Assembly (NCBI RefSeq): GCF_036409155.1
Contig: NZ_JAZGLW010000001.1
Span: 806,001 to 870,000, forward strand
Direction: 5' to 3'
DNA: 64,000 nucleotides
Source of the DNA: Mycobacterium sp. 050128
Lineage (GTDB): Bacteria; Actinomycetota; Actinomycetes; Mycobacteriales; Mycobacteriaceae
In this document: positions 10,395 through 18,788 of the stretch, piece after piece
Numbering within the stretch: position 1 is the stretch's first letter
Layout of the letters: every line of letters starts with the position of its first letter
Program-made: the position numbers and the translations under genes
The notes under the pieces: model-generated
Seen by the model: the letters and a program-made list of their open reading frames with translations, nothing else
Told to the model about the DNA's origin: nothing
The model's database searches: none

Positions 10395-10440
10395 CGGTTG
10401 ACAAAGCGGGGCGCACGTTCCGTATAGTACGAATCAACCG
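10395..10440. promoter_or_regulatory. Promoter/operator region between TetR and SDR genes
   Basis: A TTGACA box (10398-10403) and TATAGT box (10423-10428) face the SDR gene, with a 19-bp spacer. The -10 lies in an inverted repeat CGTA-TAG-TACG (10421-10431) with weaker flanking symmetry. A wider perfect repeat CGGTTGA (10395-10401) / TCAACCG (10434-10440) brackets both boxes. A bound TetR would block the promoter. The binding site itself is an inference. Confidence 0.6.
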
Positions 10441-10480
10441 GAGCGCTCGCCCCGTTTAGTTTCCCATTAAGGAGTTTGCC

Positions 10481-11350
10481 ATGGCCAAGTGGACAGCAGC
10501 GGACATTCCCGACCAGAAAGGCCGTGTCGCCGTCGTCACCGGAGCCAACACCGGCCTGGGCTACGAAACGGCCGCCGCGCTCGCCGAGCGGGGCGCCCAC
10601 GTCGTGCTCGCGGTGCGCAACCTCGACAAGGGCAAGGACGCCGCCGCCCGGATCGCCGCCAAGAGCCCCGGCGCCGACGTGGCGCTGCAGGAGCTCGACC
10701 TGACGTCGCTGGACTCCGTCCGCGCGGCCGCCGGACAGCTCAAGTCCGACTACGACCGCATCGACCTGCTGATCAACAACGCGGGCGTGATGTACACGCC
10801 GAAGGAAACCACCAAAGACGGCTTCGAGATGCAGTTCGGCACCAACCACCTGGGCCACTTCGCGCTCACCGGCCTGCTGCTGGAGCGGCTGCTGCCGGTC
10901 CCCGGATCGCGGGTCGTGACGGTGAGCAGCATGGGCCACCGCATCCTGGCCGACATCCACTTCGACGACCTGCAGTGGGAGCGCTCCTACAACCGGGTCG
11001 CGGCCTACGGGCAGGCCAAGCTGGCCAACCTGCTGTTCACCTACGAGCTGCAGCGCAAGCTCGCCCCGCACGGCACGACGATCGCCGCCGCCGCCCACCC
11101 CGGCGGGTCGAACACCGAGCTGGGCCGCTACACGCCCGCGGCGTTCCGGCCGCTCGTCAACGTGTTCTTCTCGGTGATCGCTCAGGACGCGGCCATGGGC
11201 GCGCTCCCGACGCTGCGCGCGGCCACCGACCCGGGCGTGCTCGGCGGCCAGTACTACGGCCCCGACGGGTTCGCCGAGACCCGCGGTTACCCCAAGCTGG
11301 TCTCGTCCAGCGAGAAGTCCCACGACGTCGACCTGCAGCGCCGGCTGTAA
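10481..11350 (+). CDS. SDR oxidoreductase (Rv0439c-like), C-terminally truncated by a stop codon
   Basis: NAD(P)-dependent SDR of the retinol-dehydrogenase / protochlorophyllide-reductase-like group, 289 aa. It shows TGANTGLGYETA (cofactor), NNAGVMYTP, catalytic Ser in VTVSSMGHR and Y-x-x-x-K in AAYGQAKLANL. It starts at ATG 10481 after AAGGAG. The frame stops at TAA 11348-11350, but the next 14 codons in the same frame read SVSEDLTGVVYPSD and end at TAG 11393-11395. Relatives normally end in LWxVSExLTG, so the TAA has replaced a tryptophan codon. The truncated protein keeps all catalytic residues and may still work. The M. tuberculosis counterpart beside groEL2 is Rv0439c. Confidence 0.88.
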   Translation: MAKWTAADIPDQKGRVAVVTGANTGLGYETAAALAERGAHVVLAVRNLDKGKDAAARIAAKSPGADVALQELDLTSLDSVRAAAGQLKSDYDRIDLLINNAGVMYTPKETTKDGFEMQFGTNHLGHFALTGLLLERLLPVPGSRVVTVSSMGHRILADIHFDDLQWERSYNRVAAYGQAKLANLLFTYELQRKLAPHGTTIAAAAHPGGSNTELGRYTPAAFRPLVNVFFSVIAQDAAMGALPTLRAATDPGVLGGQYYGPDGFAETRGYPKLVSSSEKSHDVDLQRRL

Positions 11351-11473
11351 TCGGTCTCTGAGGACCTCACCGGGGTGGTCTACCCGTCCGATTAGGGCAC
11401 ATCGAGCAGCCGCTCCTCTCTTGCGCCTTTCCGGACCTCCACCCCGGCGAGGCCAACTGGCAGGCTGGATTTC

Positions 11474-11977
11474 ATGTCCCTCGTCGTGCCGCCGTATCCG
11501 CCGACCCGCTACACCGCCGAGCAGCCGGAGGTCAGCGCCTGGCTCAGACGGGCCCCGGAAAATGGAGGGGCACCGCCGGACTACGAGACCGCCGGGGTCA
11601 AGTACCACTACCTCGCCAACCAGCAGGCCACCGACGGCGACTACGGCCTGTACCGGGTCGATATCGGGCCGGCCGGCGGCGGGCCCCCGGCGCACTACCA
11701 CCGGGCCATGTCGGAGGCCTTCTTCGTGCTGTCCGGGACGATCAAGCTCTACGACGGCACGGAGTGGGTCGACGGCCGCGCGCGCGATTTCCTCTACGTG
11801 CCGCCGGGCGGAATCCACGGCTTCCGTAACGAGGCCGACGAACCCGCGTCGATCCTGATGCTGTTCGCGCCCGGTGCTCCGCGCGAGACCTACTTCGAAG
11901 GTTTTGGCGCACTGGCCGACATGACCGACGACGAACGCAGCGAGTGGTTCGTCCGGCACGACAACTTCTGGGTCTGA
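11474..11977 (+). CDS. Cupin-domain protein
   Basis: A 167-aa single-domain cupin. The two conserved cupin motifs are visible: G-x(5)-H-x-H-like GPPAHYHRAMSEAFFVLSG (metal-binding His, His, Glu) and FLYVPPGGIHGFRN (second motif with His). Such proteins are small metal-dependent dioxygenases, isomerases or ligand-binding proteins; nothing here narrows the choice. The gene stands alone, 124 bp after the SDR stop, with no close operon partner. Start ATG 11474 gives MSLVVPPYPPTRYTAEQPE. Confidence 0.82.
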   Translation: MSLVVPPYPPTRYTAEQPEVSAWLRRAPENGGAPPDYETAGVKYHYLANQQATDGDYGLYRVDIGPAGGGPPAHYHRAMSEAFFVLSGTIKLYDGTEWVDGRARDFLYVPPGGIHGFRNEADEPASILMLFAPGAPRETYFEGFGALADMTDDERSEWFVRHDNFWV

Positions 11978-12018
11978 GGCGCCGCGTCGCCCGTAGTTAG
12001 CGCCTTCTTCAACTCAAG

Positions 12019-12036
12019 TTTCATCACGGCGTGAAT
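12019..12036. promoter_or_regulatory. Dyad operator-like site 1 (TTTCA-N8-TGAAT)
   Basis: First of three 18-bp sites of the form TTTCA-N8-TGA(A/G) upstream of the FAD monooxygenase gene. Predicted operator for an unidentified regulator. Confidence 0.5.
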
Positions 12037-12045
12037 TTCCTATTG

Positions 12046-12075
12046 CGTTGAGACTAGTTTCAACGTAGCGTGAGG
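12046..12075. promoter_or_regulatory. Dyad operator-like site 2 with overlapping 20-bp palindrome
   Basis: Site TTTCA-N8-TGAGG at 12058-12075. It overlaps a near-perfect 20-bp palindrome, CGTTGAGACTAGTTTCAACG, at 12046-12065. Confidence 0.55.
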
Positions 12076-12076
12076 A

Positions 12077-12097
12077 TAGTTTCAACGAACCGTGAAA
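12077..12097. promoter_or_regulatory. Dyad operator-like site 3 (TTTCA-N8-TGAAA)
   Basis: The most symmetrical of the three sites, at 12080-12097. The sequence TAGTTTCAACG starts at 12055 and again at 12077, a spacing of 22 bp or about two helical turns, so both sites face the same side of the DNA. The site ends 14 bp before the monooxygenase start. Confidence 0.55.
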
Positions 12098-12111
12098 ATC
12101 AGGAGTAGACG

Positions 12112-13674
12112 ATGCACACCACCTCGAAGACCGAAGTCTTGGTCGTCGGTGCCGGGCCGGTCGGGCTGGTCGCCGGCTGCGAACTCGCCCGCCGCGGCAT
12201 CCGCGTGCGAGTAATCGACAAGTTGGCAGCACCCACCGACCAGTCCCGGGCCATCGCGGTGCACTCCCGCAGCCTGGACATGTATTCCCGGATGGGCATC
12301 ATTGACGAGATGGTGAGCACCGGGGTCAAGGCCACCGCGATGCGGATGTACGCCGGCAGCAGCAGGCTGTTCCACGTCCCGCTGAGCGTCGTCGATAGCG
12401 CGTTCCCATTCAGCTTGGTCACGGCGCAAACCGAGACCGAGCGGGTGCTGACCGAATACCTGGAGTCGCTCGGTGTCACGATCGAACGCGGTGTCGAACT
12501 GGTCGCGCTGAAGCAGGACGACGCCGGCGCGCACCTCACCTTGCGGCACGCCGACGGAGTGACCGAACTCCTCACCACGCCGTGGGTGATCGGTGCCGAC
12601 GGCGCCCGCAGCACCGTGCGCAAACTTGTCGGCACCAAACTCGCCGGTTCCTTTGTGGGAGAACGCTTTCTGCTCGGCGACGTCGATGCCGAGCATCAGC
12701 TGGACCGGGATTCGATGTACACCTTCTTCGCCCCCGACGGGCCGGTGGTGGTACTGCCGATGCGGGAAGGGCGGATGCGTTTTCTGGCCGAGATCCACGA
12801 CGCGCCAGGCGCCCCGCTGAACCTCCACCCCACACAGGACGAACTGCAGACGATCCTCGACCAGCGAGTCGGCGGAATCCACTTGCTTACCTCGCATTGG
12901 CTGACCAGTTTCGAGGTCCACCACGCGCGGGTGCCCGCCTACCGCTGGGGCCGGGTCTTCCTGGCCGGCGACGCCGCCCACATCCACAGCCCGGCCGGTG
13001 GCCAGGGCATGAACACCGGCATGCAGGACGCATTCAACCTGGCATGGAAGCTGGCCGCGGTGCTCAATGGCGAAGCCGGCGAGCGGCTGCTGGACAGCTA
13101 TGAAGCCGAACGACTTCCCGTTGCCCACAAGGTCATTTCGTTCACCGATCGGCTCACCCGGGTGGGAACGTTGTCCGGGGTGCCGCGGGTAATCCGCAAC
13201 CTGATCGTGAAGACCCTGTCCCATATCCCGGCGATCAGCCGATTCGTCGCCAACGTCGTCGAGGAGATCGACATCGGCTACCGGGACAGCCCCATCGCCG
13301 TGGGCCAACCGGTCAAACGCGCCAAAGCGGTTGCCGGTGATCATCTTCCACATGTCGTCGACGAGACGGTGCAGAAGCAGCTCAGCGCCGTCTGCGGCGC
13401 ACAGAACACCGGCCACACCGTGGTCACCGTCGCCCATGGACATGTGGCACCCGCCGCGGGGGAGGGCGAGTTGCAGGTCCTGGTCACCGATGCCGACACG
13501 CCGGTCGCAGGGTACGACGCCGTCATCGCCGACCCGAAAGGTCTTGTGGCACAACGACTCGGACTCACCGCCGGAGGCCGGGTCGTGGTCCGCCCGGACG
13601 GCTACCTCGGGGCGGTCGCCGCCCTCGCCGACACCGCCACCATCGCCGACTACTTCGCCACACTGAGGAGCTGA
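12112..13674 (+). CDS. FAD-dependent aromatic monooxygenase (PheA/TfdB/MhpA-like)
   Basis: Class A flavoprotein hydroxylase of 520 aa that would insert one oxygen atom into an aromatic or similar substrate using NAD(P)H. The Rossmann motif VGAGPVGLVAGCELARRG is at residues 12-29, a second FAD motif (WVIGADGARSTVRK) is near 160, and the long motif RVFLAGDAAHIHSPAGGQGMN near 282-302 closes the FAD site. The last 100 or so residues form the thioredoxin-like domain of this subfamily. It forms an operon with the hydrolase 6 bp downstream, implying oxygenation followed by hydrolysis. Three operator-like dyads precede it. Confidence 0.9.
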   Translation: MHTTSKTEVLVVGAGPVGLVAGCELARRGIRVRVIDKLAAPTDQSRAIAVHSRSLDMYSRMGIIDEMVSTGVKATAMRMYAGSSRLFHVPLSVVDSAFPFSLVTAQTETERVLTEYLESLGVTIERGVELVALKQDDAGAHLTLRHADGVTELLTTPWVIGADGARSTVRKLVGTKLAGSFVGERFLLGDVDAEHQLDRDSMYTFFAPDGPVVVLPMREGRMRFLAEIHDAPGAPLNLHPTQDELQTILDQRVGGIHLLTSHWLTSFEVHHARVPAYRWGRVFLAGDAAHIHSPAGGQGMNTGMQDAFNLAWKLAAVLNGEAGERLLDSYEAERLPVAHKVISFTDRLTRVGTLSGVPRVIRNLIVKTLSHIPAISRFVANVVEEIDIGYRDSPIAVGQPVKRAKAVAGDHLPHVVDETVQKQLSAVCGAQNTGHTVVTVAHGHVAPAAGEGELQVLVTDADTPVAGYDAVIADPKGLVAQRLGLTAGGRVVVRPDGYLGAVAALADTATIADYFATLRS

Positions 13675-13680
13675 ACCACC

Positions 13681-14751
13681 ATGTACACCTTCGATATCGA
13701 CGCCGCGGACATGTTCGAGGACCGCACCCACCAGTTCGAGAAGTTCGGCATTCCGCTCGACGACATCGAGCGGATGCGCGAAGCCGTCATCGACATGTGG
13801 ACCGACGCGCCCGGCGGGTGGACCTACGAATGGTCCAAGCTGGCCAACGAATACGCCTATCGTGGTGACCACCGGATGGCGTCGCTGGTCTATGGTTGCG
13901 CGAAGTTCCCCTGTCTGACCGATCAAGCCCGGGTACAGGCAATGCGCAACCAGCTCGAGCAATTCCATTTAGCCGCACCGGATTTCCCGGTCTCCTTCGA
14001 ACGCCGCATCATCACCGTCCCCTATCGCGGTGACACCGTCGAGGTGCCCGTCCACCTGTACTCCACCGACGGCGACTATGCCGCGCGGCCCGTGCTGATC
14101 GCCAGCGGCGGGGTGGACACCTGGAAGATGGACATCCACCCGTGGTGCGTGGGGTTCACGATGAACGCCGGGGTGTCGACGCTGGCCTTCGACCACCCGG
14201 GCACCGGCGAAACCACGATTCCGCTCGACCAGTACGCCGACGAAGTGATTCACGGAATCGCCGCCTACGCAAAGACACTCGGCGACGGCCGGGTGGCGCA
14301 CTTCGGCGCCTCGTTCGGAGGCAACTTCGCCGCGATGTCGGGACTGTCCGGGATCGTGGACGCTGCGATCGATCTCGGCGGTCCGGTTGTCGACTCCTTC
14401 GAGCCGGAGAATGTCAAGAAGCTGCCCTACGGAATGCACGACATTCTCGGCAACGCCATGCATTGGGACCACTCCCCCTCCCTGGATGAGCTCAGCGCCG
14501 GCATCGGTCAGCTCAACCGAGCAGATCTTCTTGCCCAGCACAATAATTCGGCAATGCTCGTCGCCAACGGAGCCGACGATTACTTCATCCCGCAATCGGA
14601 CACCCTTGTCTTCAAGGGCCGCCCGAACACCGAGGTCCACCTGATCGAGGGCGCCGGTCACGTCGCGATGAGCAAGGCCCCAGAGGTGGTACCGATGATG
14701 ATCGGGTGGCTACGCAACCAGTTCACCGACAACTACGCGCGCAGCTCGTAG
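13681..14751 (+). CDS. Alpha/beta hydrolase (FrsA/DUF1100-like)
   Basis: A 356-aa alpha/beta hydrolase with a helical N-terminal cap of about 120 residues. The nucleophile elbow is HFGASFGGNFAAM (G-x-S-x-G, Ser near residue 221). The acid is probably in NGADDYFIP and the His in GAGHVAMSK near the C-terminus. Related proteins cleave C-C bonds or esters, for example 2,6-dihydroxypseudooxynicotine hydrolase. It lies 6 bp after the flavin monooxygenase, so a two-step degradation of an aromatic or cyclic ketone is plausible. The 3' end overlaps the convergent monooxygenase gene by 19 bp. Confidence 0.87.
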   Translation: MYTFDIDAADMFEDRTHQFEKFGIPLDDIERMREAVIDMWTDAPGGWTYEWSKLANEYAYRGDHRMASLVYGCAKFPCLTDQARVQAMRNQLEQFHLAAPDFPVSFERRIITVPYRGDTVEVPVHLYSTDGDYAARPVLIASGGVDTWKMDIHPWCVGFTMNAGVSTLAFDHPGTGETTIPLDQYADEVIHGIAAYAKTLGDGRVAHFGASFGGNFAAMSGLSGIVDAAIDLGGPVVDSFEPENVKKLPYGMHDILGNAMHWDHSPSLDELSAGIGQLNRADLLAQHNNSAMLVANGADDYFIPQSDTLVFKGRPNTEVHLIEGAGHVAMSKAPEVVPMMIGWLRNQFTDNYARSS

Positions 14752-16175
14752 TCCTCGTCCACCAGCGTGCGGGTGCGTTCGAAGAAGGTCCGCCCGCTGT
14801 AGGGCAGCTGGGTGACGACCTTGCCGCTGGGATGGCGAAAGTAGTTGGTGCAGGCCAGCCAGACCTTGCCCTCCATCGCGGCCTGGATCTCGTCGTTGTA
14901 GCGGCGCTGCGCTTCCTCGGTGACCTCGATGGTGCGCGCCCCGCGACCACCCATCACGTCGAGCATCTGCCGGATGAAGGTCGTCTGCGCCTCGTGGATG
15001 TAGATGATCGAGTTGACGCCATTCGTGTTGGGGCCGTAGAGCGTAAAGAAGTTCGGGTATCCGGCGATCAACGTGCCAAGGTAGGCTTCGGCGCCGTCAC
15101 TCCAGTCGTCGCGCAGCACCCGGCCGCCGCTGCCGTACACGTCGATGCTGGCGAGATAGTCCGCGGCTTTGAAGCCGGTGCCGTAGATGATGGTGTCGAC
15201 GCGGTGCTCGACGCCGTCGGCGGTGCGCACCCCGCGTTCGGTGATCTCGGCGATCGCGCTGGTTTCCAGGCTGACGTTCGGCAATCCGAACGTCGGGTAC
15301 CACTCGCGCGACATCAACGGCCGCTTGCAGCCCACCGGGTAGTCCGGCGTCAGCTTGGCGCGCAGCTCGGGATCGGCGACCTTGCGCATCAGGTAGCTGC
15401 GGGCCAGCTCGGTCGCCTCGCGGGTTTGCGTGGCGTCGACGTCGAAGCTGGAAGCCTCGTAGGCGTCGAATGCCTCGTCGCGCAGCTTCTGCACGGCCGC
15501 CGGATCGCGTTCGAACTCTGCGTGTTGTTCCGGTGTGAACGGAAAATCCAATCGGGGAGAGATCCAGATCGGTGTTCGTTGAAACACGGTGAGATGTGCG
15601 GTTTTCGGGGCGATCGCCGGGACGTACTGGATCGCGCTGGCGCCCGTGCCGATGGACGCGACCCGCTCACCTGCCGTCGACTTGCTGTGATCCCACCGCG
15701 CGGAGTGGAATCGCCTGCCCCGAAACCGCTGCGCCCCAGGGATATCCGGGATGTGGGGCACGTCGAGCATTCCGACAGCGCTGACCACGGCGTCGAACTC
15801 GTGCTGATCGCCGTCGCCGGTGACGAGCGTCCACCGTCGGCGGCGCTGCGACCACCGCGCGGTGGTGATCGAGGTGTGGGGCCGCAGGTGCGGTCCCAGC
15901 CCGTGCTCGGCGGCCACCCGTTCCAGGTAGGCCAGGATCTCGGGCTGGTTCGCGTAGGTCTTGCTCCATCGCGGGTTCAGCGCGAACGAGTAGGAGTACA
16001 GATGCGACGGCACATCGCAGGCCGCACCCGGAAAAGTGTTGTGCCGCCAGGTACCTCCGAATCCGTCGGCGCGGTCGAAGATGGTGAAGTCGTAGCCGCC
16101 CTCGGCGAGCTGGATTCCCATCGCGATGCCACCGGCGCCCGCGCCGATGACCGCGACATTCATTTTTCGGGGCAT
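14733..16175 (-). CDS. Flavin-containing (Baeyer-Villiger type) monooxygenase
   Basis: A 480-aa class B flavoprotein monooxygenase. The first dinucleotide motif is VAVIGAGAGGIAMGIQLAE. The fingerprint region has the FxGxxxHSARWDHS form (FRGRRFHSARWDH), as in Baeyer-Villiger enzymes, and the second Rossmann motif is VASIGTGASAIQYVP. Such enzymes convert ketones to esters with NADPH and O2. The start at 16175 (MPRKMNVAVIG) overlaps the VOC-gene stop by 1 bp (TGATG); an alternative ATG at 16163 is only four codons in. Operon with the VOC gene. Confidence 0.92.
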   Translation of the reverse strand: MPRKMNVAVIGAGAGGIAMGIQLAEGGYDFTIFDRADGFGGTWRHNTFPGAACDVPSHLYSYSFALNPRWSKTYANQPEILAYLERVAAEHGLGPHLRPHTSITTARWSQRRRRWTLVTGDGDQHEFDAVVSAVGMLDVPHIPDIPGAQRFRGRRFHSARWDHSKSTAGERVASIGTGASAIQYVPAIAPKTAHLTVFQRTPIWISPRLDFPFTPEQHAEFERDPAAVQKLRDEAFDAYEASSFDVDATQTREATELARSYLMRKVADPELRAKLTPDYPVGCKRPLMSREWYPTFGLPNVSLETSAIAEITERGVRTADGVEHRVDTIIYGTGFKAADYLASIDVYGSGGRVLRDDWSDGAEAYLGTLIAGYPNFFTLYGPNTNGVNSIIYIHEAQTTFIRQMLDVMGGRGARTIEVTEEAQRRYNDEIQAAMEGKVWLACTNYFRHPSGKVVTQLPYSGRTFFERTRTLVDEDYELRA

Positions 16176-16657
16176 CACGCCCCGAATTGCGCGAAGTAGG
16201 GTCGCTCGGGCCGGCTCTTCTCCACCAGGATGAACACCACGCCCCACGGATCGACGAACCAGGTGGTGCGCACTCGCGCGACATCGGCGATTCCGCTCAC
16301 CAGGAACCGGACTCCCTTGCCCTCGAGTTCGGCGCGGGTGGCCTCGAGGTCCTCACAGACCAGCCCGACGTGCGAGAGCCCGTGGTCGGTGAGTGCCCTG
16401 CCGGCGCCACGCCGGCCGTCAGGAGGGCCACCGTCGACGTTGAGGTACTCGATCACCTCGAGGACGCGATCGCTGCCGTCGCCGAAGCCGACGATGGCGG
16501 CTTTCATGGTCGGATCGGACACCAGCTCACCCATGTCGTCGCGAATGGCGTTACCGGCCATCACGTACGGTGGCGACAGCACACGCAGGCCCAACACGTC
16601 ACGGTAAAAGGCCACCGCGGCCTCACAATCCGGTACGCACACCCCGGTGTGGGCCAT
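16175..16657 (-). CDS. VOC (glyoxalase/bleomycin-resistance) family protein
   Basis: Metal-dependent VOC-fold protein of about 160 aa with two beta-alpha-beta-beta-beta modules: MAHTGVCVPDCEAAVAFYRDVLGL at the start, and the second module from LSHVGLVCEDLEATRAEL to WFVDPWGVVFILVE. The family includes glyoxalases, isomerases and dioxygenases; the function here is not fixed. I place the start at ATG 16657; a GTG at 16669 is an alternative. It is the first gene of a two-gene operon with the Baeyer-Villiger-type monooxygenase, so it may act on the same compound. Divergent from moeA2, with 115 bp between. Confidence 0.82.
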   Translation of the reverse strand: MAHTGVCVPDCEAAVAFYRDVLGLRVLSPPYVMAGNAIRDDMGELVSDPTMKAAIVGFGDGSDRVLEVIEYLNVDGGPPDGRRGAGRALTDHGLSHVGLVCEDLEATRAELEGKGVRFLVSGIADVARVRTTWFVDPWGVVFILVEKSRPERPYFAQFGA

Positions 16658-16772
16658 CCCGGTAATCACGTTCTCGACTCTACGTCGGACGGCACGGATC
16701 GCAGAGGATGAGTTTGCCGACGCCGCGACCACCGGCGTCGGCTCCGGAATCCGAGGGGCCGATAATGGCCGG

Positions 16773-17987
16773 GTGCGGTCAGTCGAGGAACATCAGCGCG
16801 TCGTAGCTGCCATGATCAGCGCCCGCCCCGCCGTGCCGGTGCCACTGACGGAGGCGCAGGGCCTGGTTCTGGCGGATGACGTGGTTGCCGAGCTGGCGCT
16901 GCCGGTTTTCGACAACTCCGCGATGGACGGATACGCGGTACGCGCCGAGGAGACCGAGGGCGCCACACCCGACCGGCCGGTCGTCTTGCCGGTCGCCGAG
17001 GACATTCCCGCCGGGCGCACCGACCCGTTGACGCTGCAACCCGGAACCGCGCACCGGATCATGACCGGCGCGCCGATGCCGGCGGGGGCGACGGGCGTTG
17101 TGCCGGTGGAGAACACCGACGGCGGCGTGGACTCGGTGGCGATCCGCGCCCATTCGGAGCCCGGCAAGCACATCCGCCGGGCGGGCGAAGACGTGGCGCC
17201 GGGCACCACCGTGCTGCGCAAGGGTCAGGTCGTCACGCCGGCGGTGCTGGGCCTGGCCGCGGCGCTGGGATTGCCGGGGCTGCCGGTGATCCCGCGGCAG
17301 CGCGTGCTGGTGATCTCGACCGGGACGGAGCTGGTGACGCCGGGCACCCCGCTGCGGCCCGGACAGATCTACGAGTCCAACTCGATCATGCTGGCCGGGG
17401 CCGTGCGTGAGGCAGGCGCGGACGTGATCGCCGTCGCGACCGCGCAAGACGATGTCGCGCAGTTCAGCTCGATCCTGGATCGGCATGCGGGCGAGGCCGA
17501 CCTGATCATCACCAGCGGCGGAGTCAGCGCCGGCGCCTATGAGGTCGTCAAGGACGCGTTCGGGCCCCACGGCGTCCAGCGCGGCGAAGGGGTGGAATTC
17601 GTCAAGGTGGCAATGCAACCCGGGATGCCGCAGGGCATCGGCCGGGTGGCCGGCACCACGATCGTCACCCTGCCCGGCAACCCGGTCAGCGCGCTGGTGT
17701 CCTTCGAGGTGTTCATCCGTCCCGCGCTGCGCACCGCGATGGGCCTGCCGGATCCGCACCGCCCGCACCGGCCCGCGGTGCTTGCCGAGTCGCTGACCTC
17801 GCCGAAAGGCAAACGCCAATTCCGGCGCGCGATTCTCGACACCGCCAACGGCAGCGTGCTCAGCTACGGCCCGCCGGCCTCGCACCATCTGCGGTGGCTG
17901 GCTTCCGCGAACGGCCTGCTGGACATCCCCGAGGATGTCGTGGAGGTGCCCGCCGGAACCGAGCTGCAGGTGTGGGATCTGACCTGA
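16773..17987 (+). CDS. moeA2: Molybdopterin molybdenumtransferase MoeA2
   Basis: Inserts molybdate into adenylated molybdopterin to complete the molybdenum cofactor. At 404 aa it has the family length. It shows the N-terminal FDNSAMDGYAVRAEE motif, the MoCF-binding core with ISTGTELVTPG and IITSGGVSAGAYE, and the C-terminal domain IV. Start GTG at 16773 (VRSVEEHQRVV) is chosen because homology begins there; codons upstream are unlike the family and overlap the divergent VOC gene. It heads the run moeA2-psd-pssA-ATPase, the same order as Rv0438c-Rv0435c in M. tuberculosis. Confidence 0.94.
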   Translation: MRSVEEHQRVVAAMISARPAVPVPLTEAQGLVLADDVVAELALPVFDNSAMDGYAVRAEETEGATPDRPVVLPVAEDIPAGRTDPLTLQPGTAHRIMTGAPMPAGATGVVPVENTDGGVDSVAIRAHSEPGKHIRRAGEDVAPGTTVLRKGQVVTPAVLGLAAALGLPGLPVIPRQRVLVISTGTELVTPGTPLRPGQIYESNSIMLAGAVREAGADVIAVATAQDDVAQFSSILDRHAGEADLIITSGGVSAGAYEVVKDAFGPHGVQRGEGVEFVKVAMQPGMPQGIGRVAGTTIVTLPGNPVSALVSFEVFIRPALRTAMGLPDPHRPHRPAVLAESLTSPKGKRQFRRAILDTANGSVLSYGPPASHHLRWLASANGLLDIPEDVVEVPAGTELQVWDLT

Positions 17988-18047
17988 GAGTTCGACACTC
18001 CCGGTTGCTGGCCCGCACGACGCGGCACGGCACCCGGGCTCCGTAAG

Positions 18048-18788
18048 ATGACGCGGGTGGCACGACGCCCCCGCCATTCCGCTGACGAAGGCCTGTCCTA
18101 CCAGGGCCCGACCGTCAGCCCACGGCACATGCTCGAGTTGGTGCGCGAAACCGTTCCGCCGGTGCATCCCGCGGGGCTGCCGTTCATCTCCGCCGGCCTG
18201 GCCCTCGCGCTGGTCGGACGCAACCACCGGTGGCCGCGCCGGGTCGGTCTGCTGGCCGCGGGTGCCTGCGCCGCGTTCTTCCGGCACCCCCCGAGGGTGC
18301 CGCCGACGCGGCCCGGTGTCGTGGTCGCCCCCGCCGACGGCGTCGTCTGCCTGGTCGACTCCGCGGCCCCGCCCGCGGAACTGAGCATGGGCGACGCGCC
18401 GCTGCCGCGGGTCAGCATTTTCCTGTCGATCCTGGACGCGCACGTGCAGCGCGCCCCGGTCGGCGGCGAAGTGATCGCCGTGCAACACCGCCCCGGCCGG
18501 TTCGGGTCGGCCGACCTGCCGTCGGCGAGCGACGAGAACGAGCGCACCAGCGTGCGGATCCGGACCGACAATGGCGCCGACGTCGTCGCCGTGCAGATCG
18601 CCGGGCTCATCGCGCGACGCATCGTCTGCAACGCGCACGTCGGGGACAAGCTGTCGATCGGCGACACCTACGGCCTGATCCGGTTCGGCTCCCGGCTGGA
18701 TACCTACTTGCCGCCGGGCAGCCAGCCGATCGTCGCGGTTGGGCAGCGCGCGGTGGCCGGCGAGACGGTATTGGCCGATCTGCGATGA
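18048..18788 (+). CDS. psd: Phosphatidylserine decarboxylase proenzyme
   Basis: Pyruvoyl-dependent enzyme that turns phosphatidylserine into phosphatidylethanolamine. It is 246 aa, of the short archaeal/actinobacterial type. Visible are [32 protein letters not shown] and the C-terminal self-cleavage site [11 protein letters not shown], where cleavage between Gly and Ser yields the pyruvoyl group. GTG at 18057 is an alternative start that gives an N-terminus (VARRPR) closer to the M. tuberculosis protein. The stop overlaps the pssA start in ATGA, so substrate-making and substrate-using enzymes are translationally coupled. Confidence 0.95.
   Translation: MTRVARRPRHSADEGLSYQGPTVSPRHMLELVRETVPPVHPAGLPFISAGLALALVGRNHRWPRRVGLLAAGACAAFFRHPPRVPPTRPGVVVAPADGVVCLVDSAAPPAELSMGDAPLPRVSIFLSILDAHVQRAPVGGEVIAVQHRPGRFGSADLPSASDENERTSVRIRTDNGADVVAVQIAGLIARRIVCNAHVGDKLSIGDTYGLIRFGSRLDTYLPPGSQPIVAVGQRAVAGETVLADLR

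Noticed and set aside
10391..11959. 522-codon open frame opposite the SDR and cupin genes
   Set aside because: Both plus-strand genes are clearly recognisable; the antisense frame has no family features.
12082..13968. 628-codon open frame opposite the FAD monooxygenase
   Set aside because: It mirrors a well-conserved flavoprotein gene and would erase its operators.
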